Program-made: the position numbers and the translations under genes
Notes under the pieces: model-generated
Databases searched by the model: none
Seen by the model: only the letters and a program-made list of their open reading frames with translations
Told to the model about the DNA's origin: nothing
DNA from: Rhodobacterales bacterium
Lineage (GTDB): Bacteria; Pseudomonadota; Alphaproteobacteria; Rhodobacterales; Rhodobacteraceae
Reading direction: 5' to 3'
DNA: 37,157 bases
NCBI GenBank assembly: GCA_013297695.1
Contig: JAAFHX010000016.1
Location: 1-37,157, forward strand
In this document: positions 1 to 8,830 of the stretch, piece after piece
Layout of the letters: the number at the start of each line of letters is the position of its first letter
Position numbering within the stretch: the first letter of the stretch is position 1

Positions 1-768
1 GGCGGCGGCAAAGATCGGCAGCAGCAGCTGGAAATAGGTGAAGGGCTTGAAGCTCTTGTCCAGTCCGTACAGCACACCCGCGATAGTGGCGAGCGTTGCG
101 GCGATGATCCAGGTGATCATCACCACCCGTTCCGGGTTGATCCCCGACAGCAGGGCAAGGTCCTCGTTGTCGGAAAAGGCGCGCATCGACTTGCCGGTGC
201 GGGTGCGGTTCAGGAACCAGAACAGCAGCGCCACCACCACCACGGCAAAGACCAGCGTGATCGCCTGCGTGGTGCGGATCGCCAGCCCCTCGGCAAGCCC
301 CGTCGCCGCCTTGAAATCGGCGGCCGAGATCACGAAGCGGCTTCCGTCGGCAAAGTTGATTTCCTCGACCCCGATGCAGAAGCGCACGATCCCGTTCATC
401 ACGAACATCACGCCAAGCGAGACGATCACCAGGATCGAGGGGGATGCCTTCTGCTTGCGGTAGAACCGGTACACCACCCGGTCGGTTGCCAGAACCAGGG
501 CCACGGTGCCCGCAACGGCCACCGGCAGTGCCAGAAGCGCCGTCGGCAGGGGGCCGAAACCGATGCCCCGTGCCTGCAGGCCCCAGGTGCACAGGATCGC
601 GATCATCGTGCCGAACGCCATGGTGTCGCCATGGGCAAAGTTGGAAAAGCGCAGGATGCCGTAGATCAGCGTCACGCCAAGCGCGCCGATGGCAAGCTGC
701 GCACCATAAGCCACCGCCGGAATGAACACGAAATTGGCAAAGGCCACGAGGGCGTTGAGCAGGTCCAT
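1..768 (-). CDS. livH: Branched-chain amino acid ABC transporter permease, LivH-type (C-terminus runs off the window)
   Basis: Reverse strand is open from ATG at 768 to the window edge; starts MDLLNALVAFANFVFIPAVAYGAQLAIGALGVTLIYGILRFSNFAHGDTMAFGT, typical of LivH; in operon with livF/livG/livJ. Absent from the supplied ORF list because it is open-ended. Confidence 0.9.
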   Translation of the reverse strand, partial: MDLLNALVAFANFVFIPAVAYGAQLAIGALGVTLIYGILRFSNFAHGDTMAFGTMIAILCTWGLQARGIGFGPLPTALLALPVAVAGTVALVLATDRVVYRFYRKQKASPSILVIVSLGVMFVMNGIVRFCIGVEEINFADGSRFVISAADFKAATGLAEGLAIRTTQAITLVFAVVVVALLFWFLNRTRTGKSMRAFSDNEDLALLSGINPERVVMITWIIAATLATIAGVLYGLDKSFKPFTYFQLLLPIFAAA

Positions 769-1137
769 TCAGGGCGTCTCCGGGGTGCAGCGGCCAAGGG
801 CGGTCTCGACATGGGGGCCGTCGATGTCTTCCTGCGTGGTCATCGCAAAAGCCCCGCCGGGATAAAGCGACAGCAGCACCGTCACCGAGGCGGGGCCCGA
901 CACCACGAAACTGCGCACGGCGGCTTCGGGCGGGCTGACCGGGGCCAGCCGAATTTCGCCCGCGTCGATGAAGACCCGCAAGCCGTCTCCGTCCGGCATC
1001 AGGCCAAAGCCTTCGGTCGCCGTCTCGCAGCCCGCGTCAGGGGTGCACAGCCGGTCCAGCCGACAATCGAGCGCGGGCAGCCCGGCAGCCAGCGCAGGCG
1101 GGGCAGACAGCAGGGCGGCGAACAGCACCGCGCGCAT
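769..1137 (-). CDS. Small secreted protein of unknown function within the liv operon
   Basis: 122 aa from ATG at 1137 (MRAVLFAALLSAPPALAAGLPALDCRLDRLC...), signal-peptide-like N-terminus, four cysteines after the signal region; overlaps or abuts livF and livH on the same strand. Confidence 0.7.
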   Translation of the reverse strand: MRAVLFAALLSAPPALAAGLPALDCRLDRLCTPDAGCETATEGFGLMPDGDGLRVFIDAGEIRLAPVSPPEAAVRSFVVSGPASVTVLLSLYPGGAFAMTTQEDIDGPHVETALGRCTPETP

Positions 1138-1141
1138 CGGC

Positions 1142-1852
1142 TCAGCCCCCCAGAAAGGTGCGCCGCACCTCGGGGTCGGCCAGCAGTTCCGCGCCCGTCC
1201 CGGTGAACCGGTTCGCCCCCTGCACCAGCACATAACCCCGGTCGGCAATGGTCAGCGCCTGCCGGGCATTCTGTTCGACCATCAGGATGCTGATCCCGGT
1301 GCGCGCCACCTCGATGATGCGGTCAAAGAGTTCGTCCATCACGATCGGCGACACGCCGGCGGTCGGTTCGTCCAGCATCAGCACCTGCGGCTGGGTCATC
1401 AGCGCGCGGCCCACGGCCACCTGCTGGCGCTGGCCGCCCGACAACTCGCCCGCCGCCTGGCGGCGCTTGGCAGCGAGGATCGGGAACAGGTGATAGACCT
1501 GTTCCAGCGTGGGCCTGATGTCGTCGCGGCGCAGGAAGGCACCCATTTCCAGGTTTTCCTCGACCGTCATCGAGGTGAAGATGTTGTGGGTCTGCGGTAC
1601 AAAGGCCATGCCTTTGGCGACGCGGGCCTGCGGCGACAGCGCAGTGATGTCCTCGCCCTTCAGCCGGACCTGGCCGCCGCGCAGGCGCAGCATGCCGAAG
1701 ACGGCCTTCATGGCCGTGGACTTGCCCGCCCCGTTCGGGCCGACGATCACCGCGATCTGCCCGCGGTCCACCGCCACGGTGCAGCGGTGCAGGATGTCGG
1801 TTGCGCCATAGCCCCCGGTCATGGCGTCTCCGATCAGAACCGCCTCAGCCAT
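1142..1852 (-). CDS. livF: Branched-chain amino acid ABC transporter ATP-binding protein LivF
   Basis: Walker A GPNGAGKST, signature LSGGQRQQ, Walker B VLMLDEPTAG. Start at 1852 (MAEAVLIGD) gives 236 aa; an alternative start at 1960 (MTVAQPANFLAKI...) overlaps the livG stop codon. Confidence 0.92.
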   Translation of the reverse strand: MAEAVLIGDAMTGGYGATDILHRCTVAVDRGQIAVIVGPNGAGKSTAMKAVFGMLRLRGGQVRLKGEDITALSPQARVAKGMAFVPQTHNIFTSMTVEENLEMGAFLRRDDIRPTLEQVYHLFPILAAKRRQAAGELSGGQRQQVAVGRALMTQPQVLMLDEPTAGVSPIVMDELFDRIIEVARTGISILMVEQNARQALTIADRGYVLVQGANRFTGTGAELLADPEVRRTFLGG

Positions 1853-1873
1853 GTGGCACCCGTGCGGGCAGGG

Positions 1874-1942
1874 GCGAATTTTCTGGCGAAAATTCGGCGA
1901 AACGTCCGAAGTCCGGGACTGAATTTTCGCGAGAAAATTCGC
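1874..1942. repeat. Compound palindromic element (REP/BIME-like) at the livG-livF junction
   Basis: GCGAATTTTCTGGCGAAAATTC (1874-1895) and GAATTTTCGCGAGAAAATTCGC (1921-1942) are inverted repeats with 21/22 matches; each arm is itself palindromic (GAATTTTC-N4-GAAAATTC). Confidence 0.85.
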
Positions 1943-1956
1943 AGGCTGGGCGACGG

Positions 1957-2745
1957 TCATGCATGGGCAGCGACCTTGTTCTTCAGGCCGGTGCCCAGAT
2001 AGGCCTCGATCACCCGCTCGTCGTTCTTGACCTGATCGACCGTTCCCTGCGCCAGCACATGCCCCTCGGCCATCACGATCACCGGGTTGCACAGGCGGGC
2101 GATGAAATCCATGTCATGCTCGATCACGCAGAAGGTATAGCCGCGTTCGCGGTTCAGCCGCAGGATGGCGTCTGCGATGGTGTTCAGCAGCGTGCGGTTC
2201 ACGCCCGCGCCCACCTCGTCCAGAAACACGATCTTCGCATCGACCATCATCGTACGGCCCAGTTCCAGCAGCTTTTTCTGCCCGCCCGAGATGTTGCTGG
2301 CCCGTTCATCGGCCAGATGGCTGATGGTCAGGAACTCCAGCACCTCGTCGGCCTTGCGGGCCAGGGCGCGCTCCTCGGCTGCAACGGCGCGGCGGCCGAA
2401 CCAGGCGTTCCACAACGTCTCGCCCGACTGGGCGGCGGGGACCATCATCAGGTTTTCGCGCACAGACATCGACCCGAATTCATGCGCGATCTGGAAGGTC
2501 CGCAAGAGCCCCTTGTGGAACAGCTCGTGCGGGCTGAGCCCGGTAATGTCCTCGCCCGCCATCGTGACGCGCCCAAAGGTGGGCTTCAGCCGACCGGCGA
2601 TCACGTTGAACAGCGTGGTCTTGCCCGCCCCGTTCGGGCCGATCAGCCCGGTGATCGACCCCGTCTCGACTTTCAGCGACACGCCATCGACGGCGTGGAA
2701 CCCACCAAAGTGCTTGTGCAGGTTTTCGACTGCAATCATCCGCAT
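1957..2745 (-). CDS. livG: Branched-chain amino acid ABC transporter ATP-binding protein LivG
   Basis: 262 aa; GPNGAGKTTLFNVIAG, ISGGQKKLLELGRTMM, IVFLDEVGAG; typical LivG length and neighbours. Confidence 0.92.
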   Translation of the reverse strand: MRMIAVENLHKHFGGFHAVDGVSLKVETGSITGLIGPNGAGKTTLFNVIAGRLKPTFGRVTMAGEDITGLSPHELFHKGLLRTFQIAHEFGSMSVRENLMMVPAAQSGETLWNAWFGRRAVAAEERALARKADEVLEFLTISHLADERASNISGGQKKLLELGRTMMVDAKIVFLDEVGAGVNRTLLNTIADAILRLNRERGYTFCVIEHDMDFIARLCNPVIVMAEGHVLAQGTVDQVKNDERVIEAYLGTGLKNKVAAHA

Positions 2746-2805
2746 TCCCCGTCTGCCCGATGGTCTTCGCCTGTGACGGCGCGCCGGGGCTTTCTTGCTT
2801 GTGGC

Positions 2806-2841
2806 AACGGCCCGGGGCGCATCCGCGCAACCCGGGCCGTT
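2806..2841 (-). promoter_or_regulatory. Strong hairpin in the livJ-livG intergenic region (candidate attenuator or mRNA-stabilising stem)
   Basis: AACGGCCCGGG (2806-2816) and CCCGGGCCGTT (2831-2841) form a perfect 11-bp stem, with an inner GCGC-ATCC-GCGC; no long U-tract. Confidence 0.65.
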
Positions 2842-2865
2842 TCCTGTCGCCCCTTGCGGGTTCGC

Positions 2866-4050
2866 CTAGCGGAACTTCACCGTTTCATAGACGCCGCCCT
2901 TGACGACGAATTCGCGGTAGCGCCCGGCGCTTTCGCCCGGCCCGATCAGTTCCACCGCCGAAGCGCCTTCATAGTCGATGTCGGTCCCCGCCTTCAGCAG
3001 TTCCAGACCCTTGGCAATCTCGCCGGGATAGATCTTCTCGCCGGGACCGTTGGCAACCTCAAGCACCTTTTCCTTGTACTTGGCCGGGTCGGACGAGCCT
3101 GCCGCCTGCATCGCCAGCATGAACAGCGCCGCCGCGTCATAGCTTTCCATCGTATAGGGGCTGTCGCCGACGAAGCCGCCGGCCTTTGCCATGTCGATGA
3201 ACGTGGTGGCACCGGGGGCGTCGGACTGGGCAACCTGGCCGTACGAGCCGTCAAGCGCCGGGCCGATGGCCTTGGGCAGGTTCTCGCCCACCATCCCGCC
3301 GGGCAGACCGAAGGTGGTGAAGGCGCCCGAGTCGAGCGAGGCCTGGATGATGCCCTTGCCGCCCTGATCCAGATAGCCAGCAACGACCAGAAGATCGCCG
3401 CCGGCAGAAGACAGCGCCGCGACTTCGGCCGAATAGTCGGCCTTGCCGTCTTCATGGCTGGCGTTGATCGTGACCTTGCCGCCCTTGGCGATGAAGGCGT
3501 TCGCGATGGCGTCCGACAGGCCCTTGCCATAGTCGTTGTTGGTATAGGTCATCGCGATCGACTTGACGCCCTTTTCGGTCAGGATGTCGGCCATGATTTC
3601 GCCTTCGCGCGCGTCGGACGGCGCGGTGCGGAAGAACAGGCCGTCATCCTCGGCGGTGGTCAGCGCGGGCGAGGTGGCCGAGGGCGAGATCATCACGATC
3701 CCGTTCGGGCGCGCCACGTTCTGCAGCACGGCCCCGGTCACCCCGGAACAGTCGCCGCCGACGATGCCCTTGACGCCATCTGCCGTGATCAGCCGTTCGG
3801 CCGCAGCCGTTGCAGCGGCGGCATCGACGCAGGTGCTGTCGGCCTTGACGACCGTGACCGTCGAGCCGTCAAGCAGCATCTTGGAATCGTTCGCCTCCTT
3901 CACGGCCATGTCGACGCCCGCCGCCATGTTGCCGGTCAGCGATTCAATGGGGCCGGTGAACCCGATCAGGACGCCCAGCTTGATGTCTTCGGCCCAAGCC
4001 GCTCCGGCAGCCAACGCGCATGCGGCGGTGGCGAGAAGCAGTTTTTTCAT
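2866..4050 (-). CDS. livJ: Branched-chain amino acid ABC transporter substrate-binding protein (LivJ/LivK family)
   Basis: Signal peptide MKKLLLATAACALAAGAAWAEDIKLGVLIGFTGPIESLTG; periplasmic-binding type I fold sequence; first gene of the liv operon. Confidence 0.9.
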   Translation of the reverse strand: MKKLLLATAACALAAGAAWAEDIKLGVLIGFTGPIESLTGNMAAGVDMAVKEANDSKMLLDGSTVTVVKADSTCVDAAAATAAAERLITADGVKGIVGGDCSGVTGAVLQNVARPNGIVMISPSATSPALTTAEDDGLFFRTAPSDAREGEIMADILTEKGVKSIAMTYTNNDYGKGLSDAIANAFIAKGGKVTINASHEDGKADYSAEVAALSSAGGDLLVVAGYLDQGGKGIIQASLDSGAFTTFGLPGGMVGENLPKAIGPALDGSYGQVAQSDAPGATTFIDMAKAGGFVGDSPYTMESYDAAALFMLAMQAAGSSDPAKYKEKVLEVANGPGEKIYPGEIAKGLELLKAGTDIDYEGASAVELIGPGESAGRYREFVVKGGVYETVKFR

Positions 4051-4230
4051 TGCAGTCTCCCTTGTTGGAACATTGTCCTGCGGCAAACCTAAGGGACGCG
4101 TTCACAAAAGGAAAGCGCCTGAACGCGCGGTTTCCCCTTCGTCAGGGGCAACAGTTCGTGTCCCCCCTCTGGCAGTCTGGCCCCGCTTCTCCTACGTCCT
4201 GCCGATATCCCGGTCGATGACGGAGGAACC

Positions 4231-5334
4231 ATGCCCCGCCTTCCTTGTGGCCTTGCGGCCTGCCTGATCGCCATGACAGCCCTCGTCCGCGCCGAAGTGC
4301 GCGCAGCCTCGGCTGGCGATCTGGCCGTCACTGCGATGGCGACGGGACTGGACGAGCCATGGGGGCTGGCGTTTCTGCCGGATGGCCGGTTTCTGGTGAC
4401 CGAGCGAGACGGGCGGCTGACGCTGTTTGCGCAAGGCGGGGGGGCGGGCCGGTCCGTGGCAGGTCTGCCCGAGGTGGCGGCCATCGGGCAGGGCGGGCTG
4501 CTTGATGTCCTGGTCCCGCGCGACTTTGGCACCAGCCGCGAGGTCTGGCTGACCTTTTCGCAGCCTGCGGGCAACGGTGCGGCAACCGCCGTCGGAAAGG
4601 GGCGGCTGTCGGCGGATGGCACGCAGATCGACGGATTTGCAACGCTGTACGCAGGCGATCCGCTGCCCGGCGGGCGGCATTTCGGCGCGCGTCTGGTCGA
4701 GGCACCGGATGGCACGGTGTTCCTGACAACCGGGGATCGCGGCACCGGACCGGACGGCCTGCAGGCGCAGGACCCGCAACGGGTGGAAGGCAAGGTGATC
4801 GCGCTGAACCGCGACGGCAGCCCTGCGGTGGTGCGCCCGGGGTGGCGGGATGGCGTGTATTCGCGCGGGCACCGCAACCCGCAGGGTGCGGCGCTGGACG
4901 GGCAGGGGCGGCTGTGGCTGGTGGACCATGGTGCGCAGGGGGGCGACGAGCTGAACCTGATCCGGCCCGGCGCGAACTATGGCTGGCCTGTCATCGCCCA
5001 TGGCACCGATTATGACGGCAGCAGGATCGGAACCGGAACGGCCGCCCCCGGTCTGGAACAGCCGGCCTTCTTCTGGGACCCGTCCATCGCGCCGTCGGGC
5101 CTGATGATCTATGACGGGGCGATGTTCCCCGAATGGCAGGGCGATGTGTTCACCGGCAGTCTGAAATTCGACTATCTGTCGCGGCTCGACCCCGACCGGG
5201 GCTATGCCGAGGAACGGATCGCGGGGCCGGAGACGGGCCGGGTGCGCGACGTGCGGCAGGCCCCCGACGGCGCGATCTGGTTCCTGTCGGTCCACGAGGG
5301 CGCGGTGTTCCGGCTGGCCCGCACCTTGCGGTGA
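4231..5334 (+). CDS. PQQ-dependent sugar dehydrogenase (soluble aldose dehydrogenase/YliI-like, glucose/sorbosone dehydrogenase family)
   Basis: Signal peptide, then LDEPWGLAFLPDGRFLVTERDGRL, YSRGHRNPQGAALDGQGRLWLVDHGAQGGDELNLIRPGANYGWP motifs. Confidence 0.9.
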   Translation: MPRLPCGLAACLIAMTALVRAEVRAASAGDLAVTAMATGLDEPWGLAFLPDGRFLVTERDGRLTLFAQGGGAGRSVAGLPEVAAIGQGGLLDVLVPRDFGTSREVWLTFSQPAGNGAATAVGKGRLSADGTQIDGFATLYAGDPLPGGRHFGARLVEAPDGTVFLTTGDRGTGPDGLQAQDPQRVEGKVIALNRDGSPAVVRPGWRDGVYSRGHRNPQGAALDGQGRLWLVDHGAQGGDELNLIRPGANYGWPVIAHGTDYDGSRIGTGTAAPGLEQPAFFWDPSIAPSGLMIYDGAMFPEWQGDVFTGSLKFDYLSRLDPDRGYAEERIAGPETGRVRDVRQAPDGAIWFLSVHEGAVFRLARTLR

Positions 5335-5343
5335 CGGCGCAAT

Positions 5344-6372
5344 TCAGATCGACAGCCGTGCCCCGCCCAGCACGGGCGACGCGCCCTGCGTTCCGCGCTC
5401 GCGGTAGGGCGTGGTCGAATAATGCGCGCGGTAGCATTTCGAGAAATGCGAGGGCGAGGCGAACCCGCAGGCCAGCGCCACGTTGATCACGCTCATGTCG
5501 GTCTGCATCAGCAGGTTGCGCGCCTTCTGCAGGCGCAGTTCCATGTAATAGCGTTTCGGGCTGCGGTTCAGATAGCGGCGGAACAGCCGCTCAAGCTGGC
5601 GGGTGGACATGCCCACATCCTCGGCCAGGTCAGAGGGGCTGATCGGGTCTTCTATGGCCTGTTCCATCATCTGGATGACCTGGCTCAGCTTGGGGTGGCG
5701 CACGCCGATCCGGGTGGGGATCGACAGGCGCTGCGTGTCCTGGTCGGTGCGGATCGACGAATAGATCAACTGGTCGGCCACGGTATTCGCGATCTCGTCG
5801 CCATGGTCGGCGGCGATCAGCTTCAGCATCAGGTCGATGGAACTGGTGCCCCCGGCGGTGGACAGCCGGTTGCCATCGACCACGAAGACCGACTTGGTCA
5901 GCTTCACATCCTCGAATTCCTCAAGAAAGCCGTCCTGGTTTTCCCAGTGGATGGTGGCTTTCTTTCCGTCCAGCAACCCGGCCTTTGCGACCGCCCAGCT
6001 TCCCGTGCACAGCCCCCCGATGGCCAGCCCGCGCCGCGCCTCGCGCCGCAGCCAGGCGACGATGGGCTTCGACGTCGCCCGCTGCACGTCGATCCCGCCG
6101 CAGACCAGCAGCGTATCGTCACGGTCCAGATCGCCAAGGCCCATGTCGAGCTTGAACGCGGCTCCGTTGGAACAGGTCGCGGTCTCGCCTCCCTCGCCGG
6201 CGAGTTTCCATTCGTACAGCGTCTTGCCCGCCACGCGGTTGGCGATGCGCAGCGGTTCGATGGCCCCGGCAAAGGACAGCATGGTGAACCGGTCCAGCAG
6301 CAGGAACACGAACCGGCGCGGCCGGTTCGCCTCACGCGGGCGCGTGTCGGCATGAAGCTGCGGGCGAAGCAT
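5344..6372 (-). CDS. GlxA family transcriptional regulator (DJ-1/PfpI-like domain plus AraC HTH)
   Basis: 342 aa; N-terminal RRFVFLLLDRFTMLSFAGAIEPLRIANR, C-terminal AraC HTH (DLAEDVGMSTRQLERLFRRYLNRSPKRYYMELRLQKARNLL). Confidence 0.9.
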   Translation of the reverse strand: MLRPQLHADTRPREANRPRRFVFLLLDRFTMLSFAGAIEPLRIANRVAGKTLYEWKLAGEGGETATCSNGAAFKLDMGLGDLDRDDTLLVCGGIDVQRATSKPIVAWLRREARRGLAIGGLCTGSWAVAKAGLLDGKKATIHWENQDGFLEEFEDVKLTKSVFVVDGNRLSTAGGTSSIDLMLKLIAADHGDEIANTVADQLIYSSIRTDQDTQRLSIPTRIGVRHPKLSQVIQMMEQAIEDPISPSDLAEDVGMSTRQLERLFRRYLNRSPKRYYMELRLQKARNLLMQTDMSVINVALACGFASPSHFSKCYRAHYSTTPYRERGTQGASPVLGGARLSI

Positions 6373-6534
6373 TTTGCGACCTCTTTGTGTCGTTCGCCGA
6401 CACTCAATCAGGGAAAGCGCAAAGCCGCAAGGGGCGACGCGCGGTGTCGCCCGGGGGACGTCATCGTGCTGTCACATCGCCGTGGCAGCCCCTGCGCTGA
6501 GATCGCGGCGGTGGGCTGGCGATGCGGGGATCGC

Positions 6535-7101
6535 ATGACGAGATGGCTGTTTCTGGGCTTCAAGGTGGTCGTCTATGGCCTGCTGATCCAGAATTCCTAC
6601 CACTACTTCCACGGGAAAGAGACGCTGACCGCATTTGTCGACCAGATGGCCTGGCTGACGCTTCTGGGCACGATGGAGTATGAAAGCACGACGCTGGACA
6701 AGGAATACTCCGGCCCCTGGGAAAAGCGGATCGTGTGGTCGGTGACCGCTGCCGCGTATGGCTTCATCGTCTTTGCCTGGGCCAGCTACATCGCCGAACG
6801 CGAATGGCTCAACGTGGTGAACGCGACGGCCTGGCTTGCGATCTGTGCCGTGCTGTTGTGGAACATCTACGGCCCGGGCAGCCCGGAGGAACGCGACCCG
6901 CCGCTGGTCAAGCGGCTGAAGCTGGGCCTTTACCTGGTGGTGGGGGCCTGCGCCGTGGTCTGGACGGCGCAGGGCGAAAAGCCGCTGGATGCCTTTGATG
7001 CCTGGTTGTGGATCGTCTGTTTCCTGGTGATCGAGATGAACGTGTTCGGTTTCCAGAAAGACGCGCCGCCCCCCGCCTCGGGAACGCCCGACCCGGCCTG
7101 A
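6535..7101 (+). CDS. Integral membrane protein of unknown function
   Basis: 188 aa from ATG 6535 ([31 protein letters not shown]...), several hydrophobic segments; no family recognised. Confidence 0.7.
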   Translation: MTRWLFLGFKVVVYGLLIQNSYHYFHGKETLTAFVDQMAWLTLLGTMEYESTTLDKEYSGPWEKRIVWSVTAAAYGFIVFAWASYIAEREWLNVVNATAWLAICAVLLWNIYGPGSPEERDPPLVKRLKLGLYLVVGACAVVWTAQGEKPLDAFDAWLWIVCFLVIEMNVFGFQKDAPPPASGTPDPA

Positions 7102-7175
7102 CCGCGCCTTTCTCTCTTTGCAAAGCCGTGCCGAGTGCTTATACGCTCGCCCACTGTTTATCTGTGGAGGAAGCC

Positions 7176-8546
7176 ATGACCAAGGGCTGGAGCAAATCGG
7201 ACTGGCGTGCCAAGGCGCGGATCCAGATGCCGGATTATCCCGATGCTGCCGCGCTGACCGCCGTCGAGGCGCAGCTTGCAAAGTATCCGCCGCTGGTCTT
7301 TGCGGGCGAGGCGCGCAAGCTGAAGAAGGTGCTGGGCGAGGTGGCCGAGGGCAAGGCGTTCCTGCTGCAGGGCGGCGACTGCGCCGAAAGCTTTGCCGAA
7401 TTCAGCGCCGACAACATCCGCGACACGTTCCGCGTGATGCTGCAGATGGCGGTGGTGCTGACCTATGGGGCCAAGGTGCCGGTGGTGAAGGTGGGCCGCA
7501 TGGCGGGCCAGTTCGCCAAGCCGCGCTCGGCCGGAACCGAGGTCATCGGCGGGGTGGAACTGCCGTCCTACCGGGGCGACATCATCAACGGCTTCGACTT
7601 CACGCCGGATGCCCGCGTGCCCGACCCGCAGCGGATGCTGCAGGCCTACACCCAGGCGGCGGCCAGCCTGAACCTGCTGCGCGCCTTTTCGACGGGTGGT
7701 TTCGCGGATATCCACCGCGTGCACGCCTGGACCCTGGGCTTTGCCGAAAGCGACAAGGCGGAACGCTATCGCGAGCTGTCGAACCGCATCTCGGACGCGC
7801 TGGATTTCATGAACGCGGCGGGCATCAATTCGGACACCGCGCACAGCCTTTCGACCGTGGATTTCTACACCAGCCACGAGGCCTTGCTGCTGGAATACGA
7901 AGAGGCGCTGTGCCGGATCGACAGCATCACCGGGCAGCCGGTGGCGGGGTCGGGGCACATGATCTGGATCGGCGACCGCACGCGGCAGCCCGACGGCGCG
8001 CATGTGGAATTCTGTCGGGGCGTGCTGAACCCCATCGGGCTGAAATGCGGGCCGACGACCACGGCGGAAGACCTCAAGGTGCTGATGGCCAAGCTGAACC
8101 CGGCCAACGAACCCGGTCGGCTGACGCTGATCGCGCGGTTTGGTGCGGGCAAGGTGGGCGACCATCTGCCGCGCCTGATCCGCACGGTCCGCGAAGAGGG
8201 CGCGAATGTAGTCTGGTCCTGCGATCCGATGCACGGCAACACGATCAAGGCGGCATCCGGCTACAAGACCCGGCCCTTTGAATCCGTGCTGCGCGAGGTG
8301 CGCGAGTTCTTCGCGATCCACAAGGCCGAAGGCACGATCCCTGGCGGCGTGCATTTCGAGATGACGGGCAAGGACGTGACCGAATGCACGGGCGGCCTGC
8401 GCGCCGTCAAGGACGAGGACCTGTCCGACCGCTATCACACCGCCTGCGACCCGCGCCTGAATGCCAGCCAGTCGCTGGAACTGGCGTTTCTGGTCGCGGA
8501 AGAACTTTCCGGCCTGCGCGCCAGCCCGCGCCGCATCGCGATGTGA
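7176..8546 (+). CDS. Class II 3-deoxy-7-phosphoheptulonate synthase (DAHP synthase)
   Basis: [60 protein letters not shown] motifs; RBS GGAGG upstream of ATG 7176. Confidence 0.95.
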   Translation: MTKGWSKSDWRAKARIQMPDYPDAAALTAVEAQLAKYPPLVFAGEARKLKKVLGEVAEGKAFLLQGGDCAESFAEFSADNIRDTFRVMLQMAVVLTYGAKVPVVKVGRMAGQFAKPRSAGTEVIGGVELPSYRGDIINGFDFTPDARVPDPQRMLQAYTQAAASLNLLRAFSTGGFADIHRVHAWTLGFAESDKAERYRELSNRISDALDFMNAAGINSDTAHSLSTVDFYTSHEALLLEYEEALCRIDSITGQPVAGSGHMIWIGDRTRQPDGAHVEFCRGVLNPIGLKCGPTTTAEDLKVLMAKLNPANEPGRLTLIARFGAGKVGDHLPRLIRTVREEGANVVWSCDPMHGNTIKAASGYKTRPFESVLREVREFFAIHKAEGTIPGGVHFEMTGKDVTECTGGLRAVKDEDLSDRYHTACDPRLNASQSLELAFLVAEELSGLRASPRRIAM

Positions 8547-8551
8547 TACGC

Positions 8552-8572
8552 GGCAGCGCCCCGCTGCCTTTT
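8552..8572 (+). terminator. Intrinsic terminator after the DAHP synthase gene
   Basis: GGCAGCG-CCC-CGCTGCC-TTTT: perfect 7-bp GC-rich stem, 3-nt loop and U-run six bases after the stop codon. Confidence 0.8.
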
Positions 8573-8755
8573 GTCGCGGGCGACCGATCCGGCAGAGCAA
8601 GCCGGATCGGTGGCGCTGCAGACCCCCAAAAAAAATCTGTCATCTTCTTGCGTTTTCAATGCCTTGTCCGGCGCTTGCACGGCGTCGTGCCAATAGGTCT
8701 GTCATCGTTGCGGCGACCTGTCTTGTCGGGGTGGCCTGTTTCTGTCTTATGAATA

Positions 8756-8783
8756 TTGAGATTTGAATTTAACAATGTATATG
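8756..8783 (+). promoter_or_regulatory. Candidate promoter of the sqr-RND operon
   Basis: Locally AT-rich island; TTGAGA (8756-8761), 16-bp spacer, TATATG (8778-8783), about 48 bp before the ATG at 8831. Confidence 0.4.
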
Positions 8784-8830
8784 GTGCTCCAACCGAGTCC
8801 CGCCGTTCAGGGGGGCGCGCGGGAGGGGGG

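Noticed and set aside
1801-4092. 763-aa plus-strand ORF antisense to livG/livJ
   Set aside because: Shadow ORF of the liv operon; composition is typical of an antisense frame and there is no domain logic.
5422-6534. N-terminal extension of the 559-aa ORF upstream of the membrane protein
   Set aside because: Antisense to the GlxA-type regulator; the membrane protein starts at 6535.
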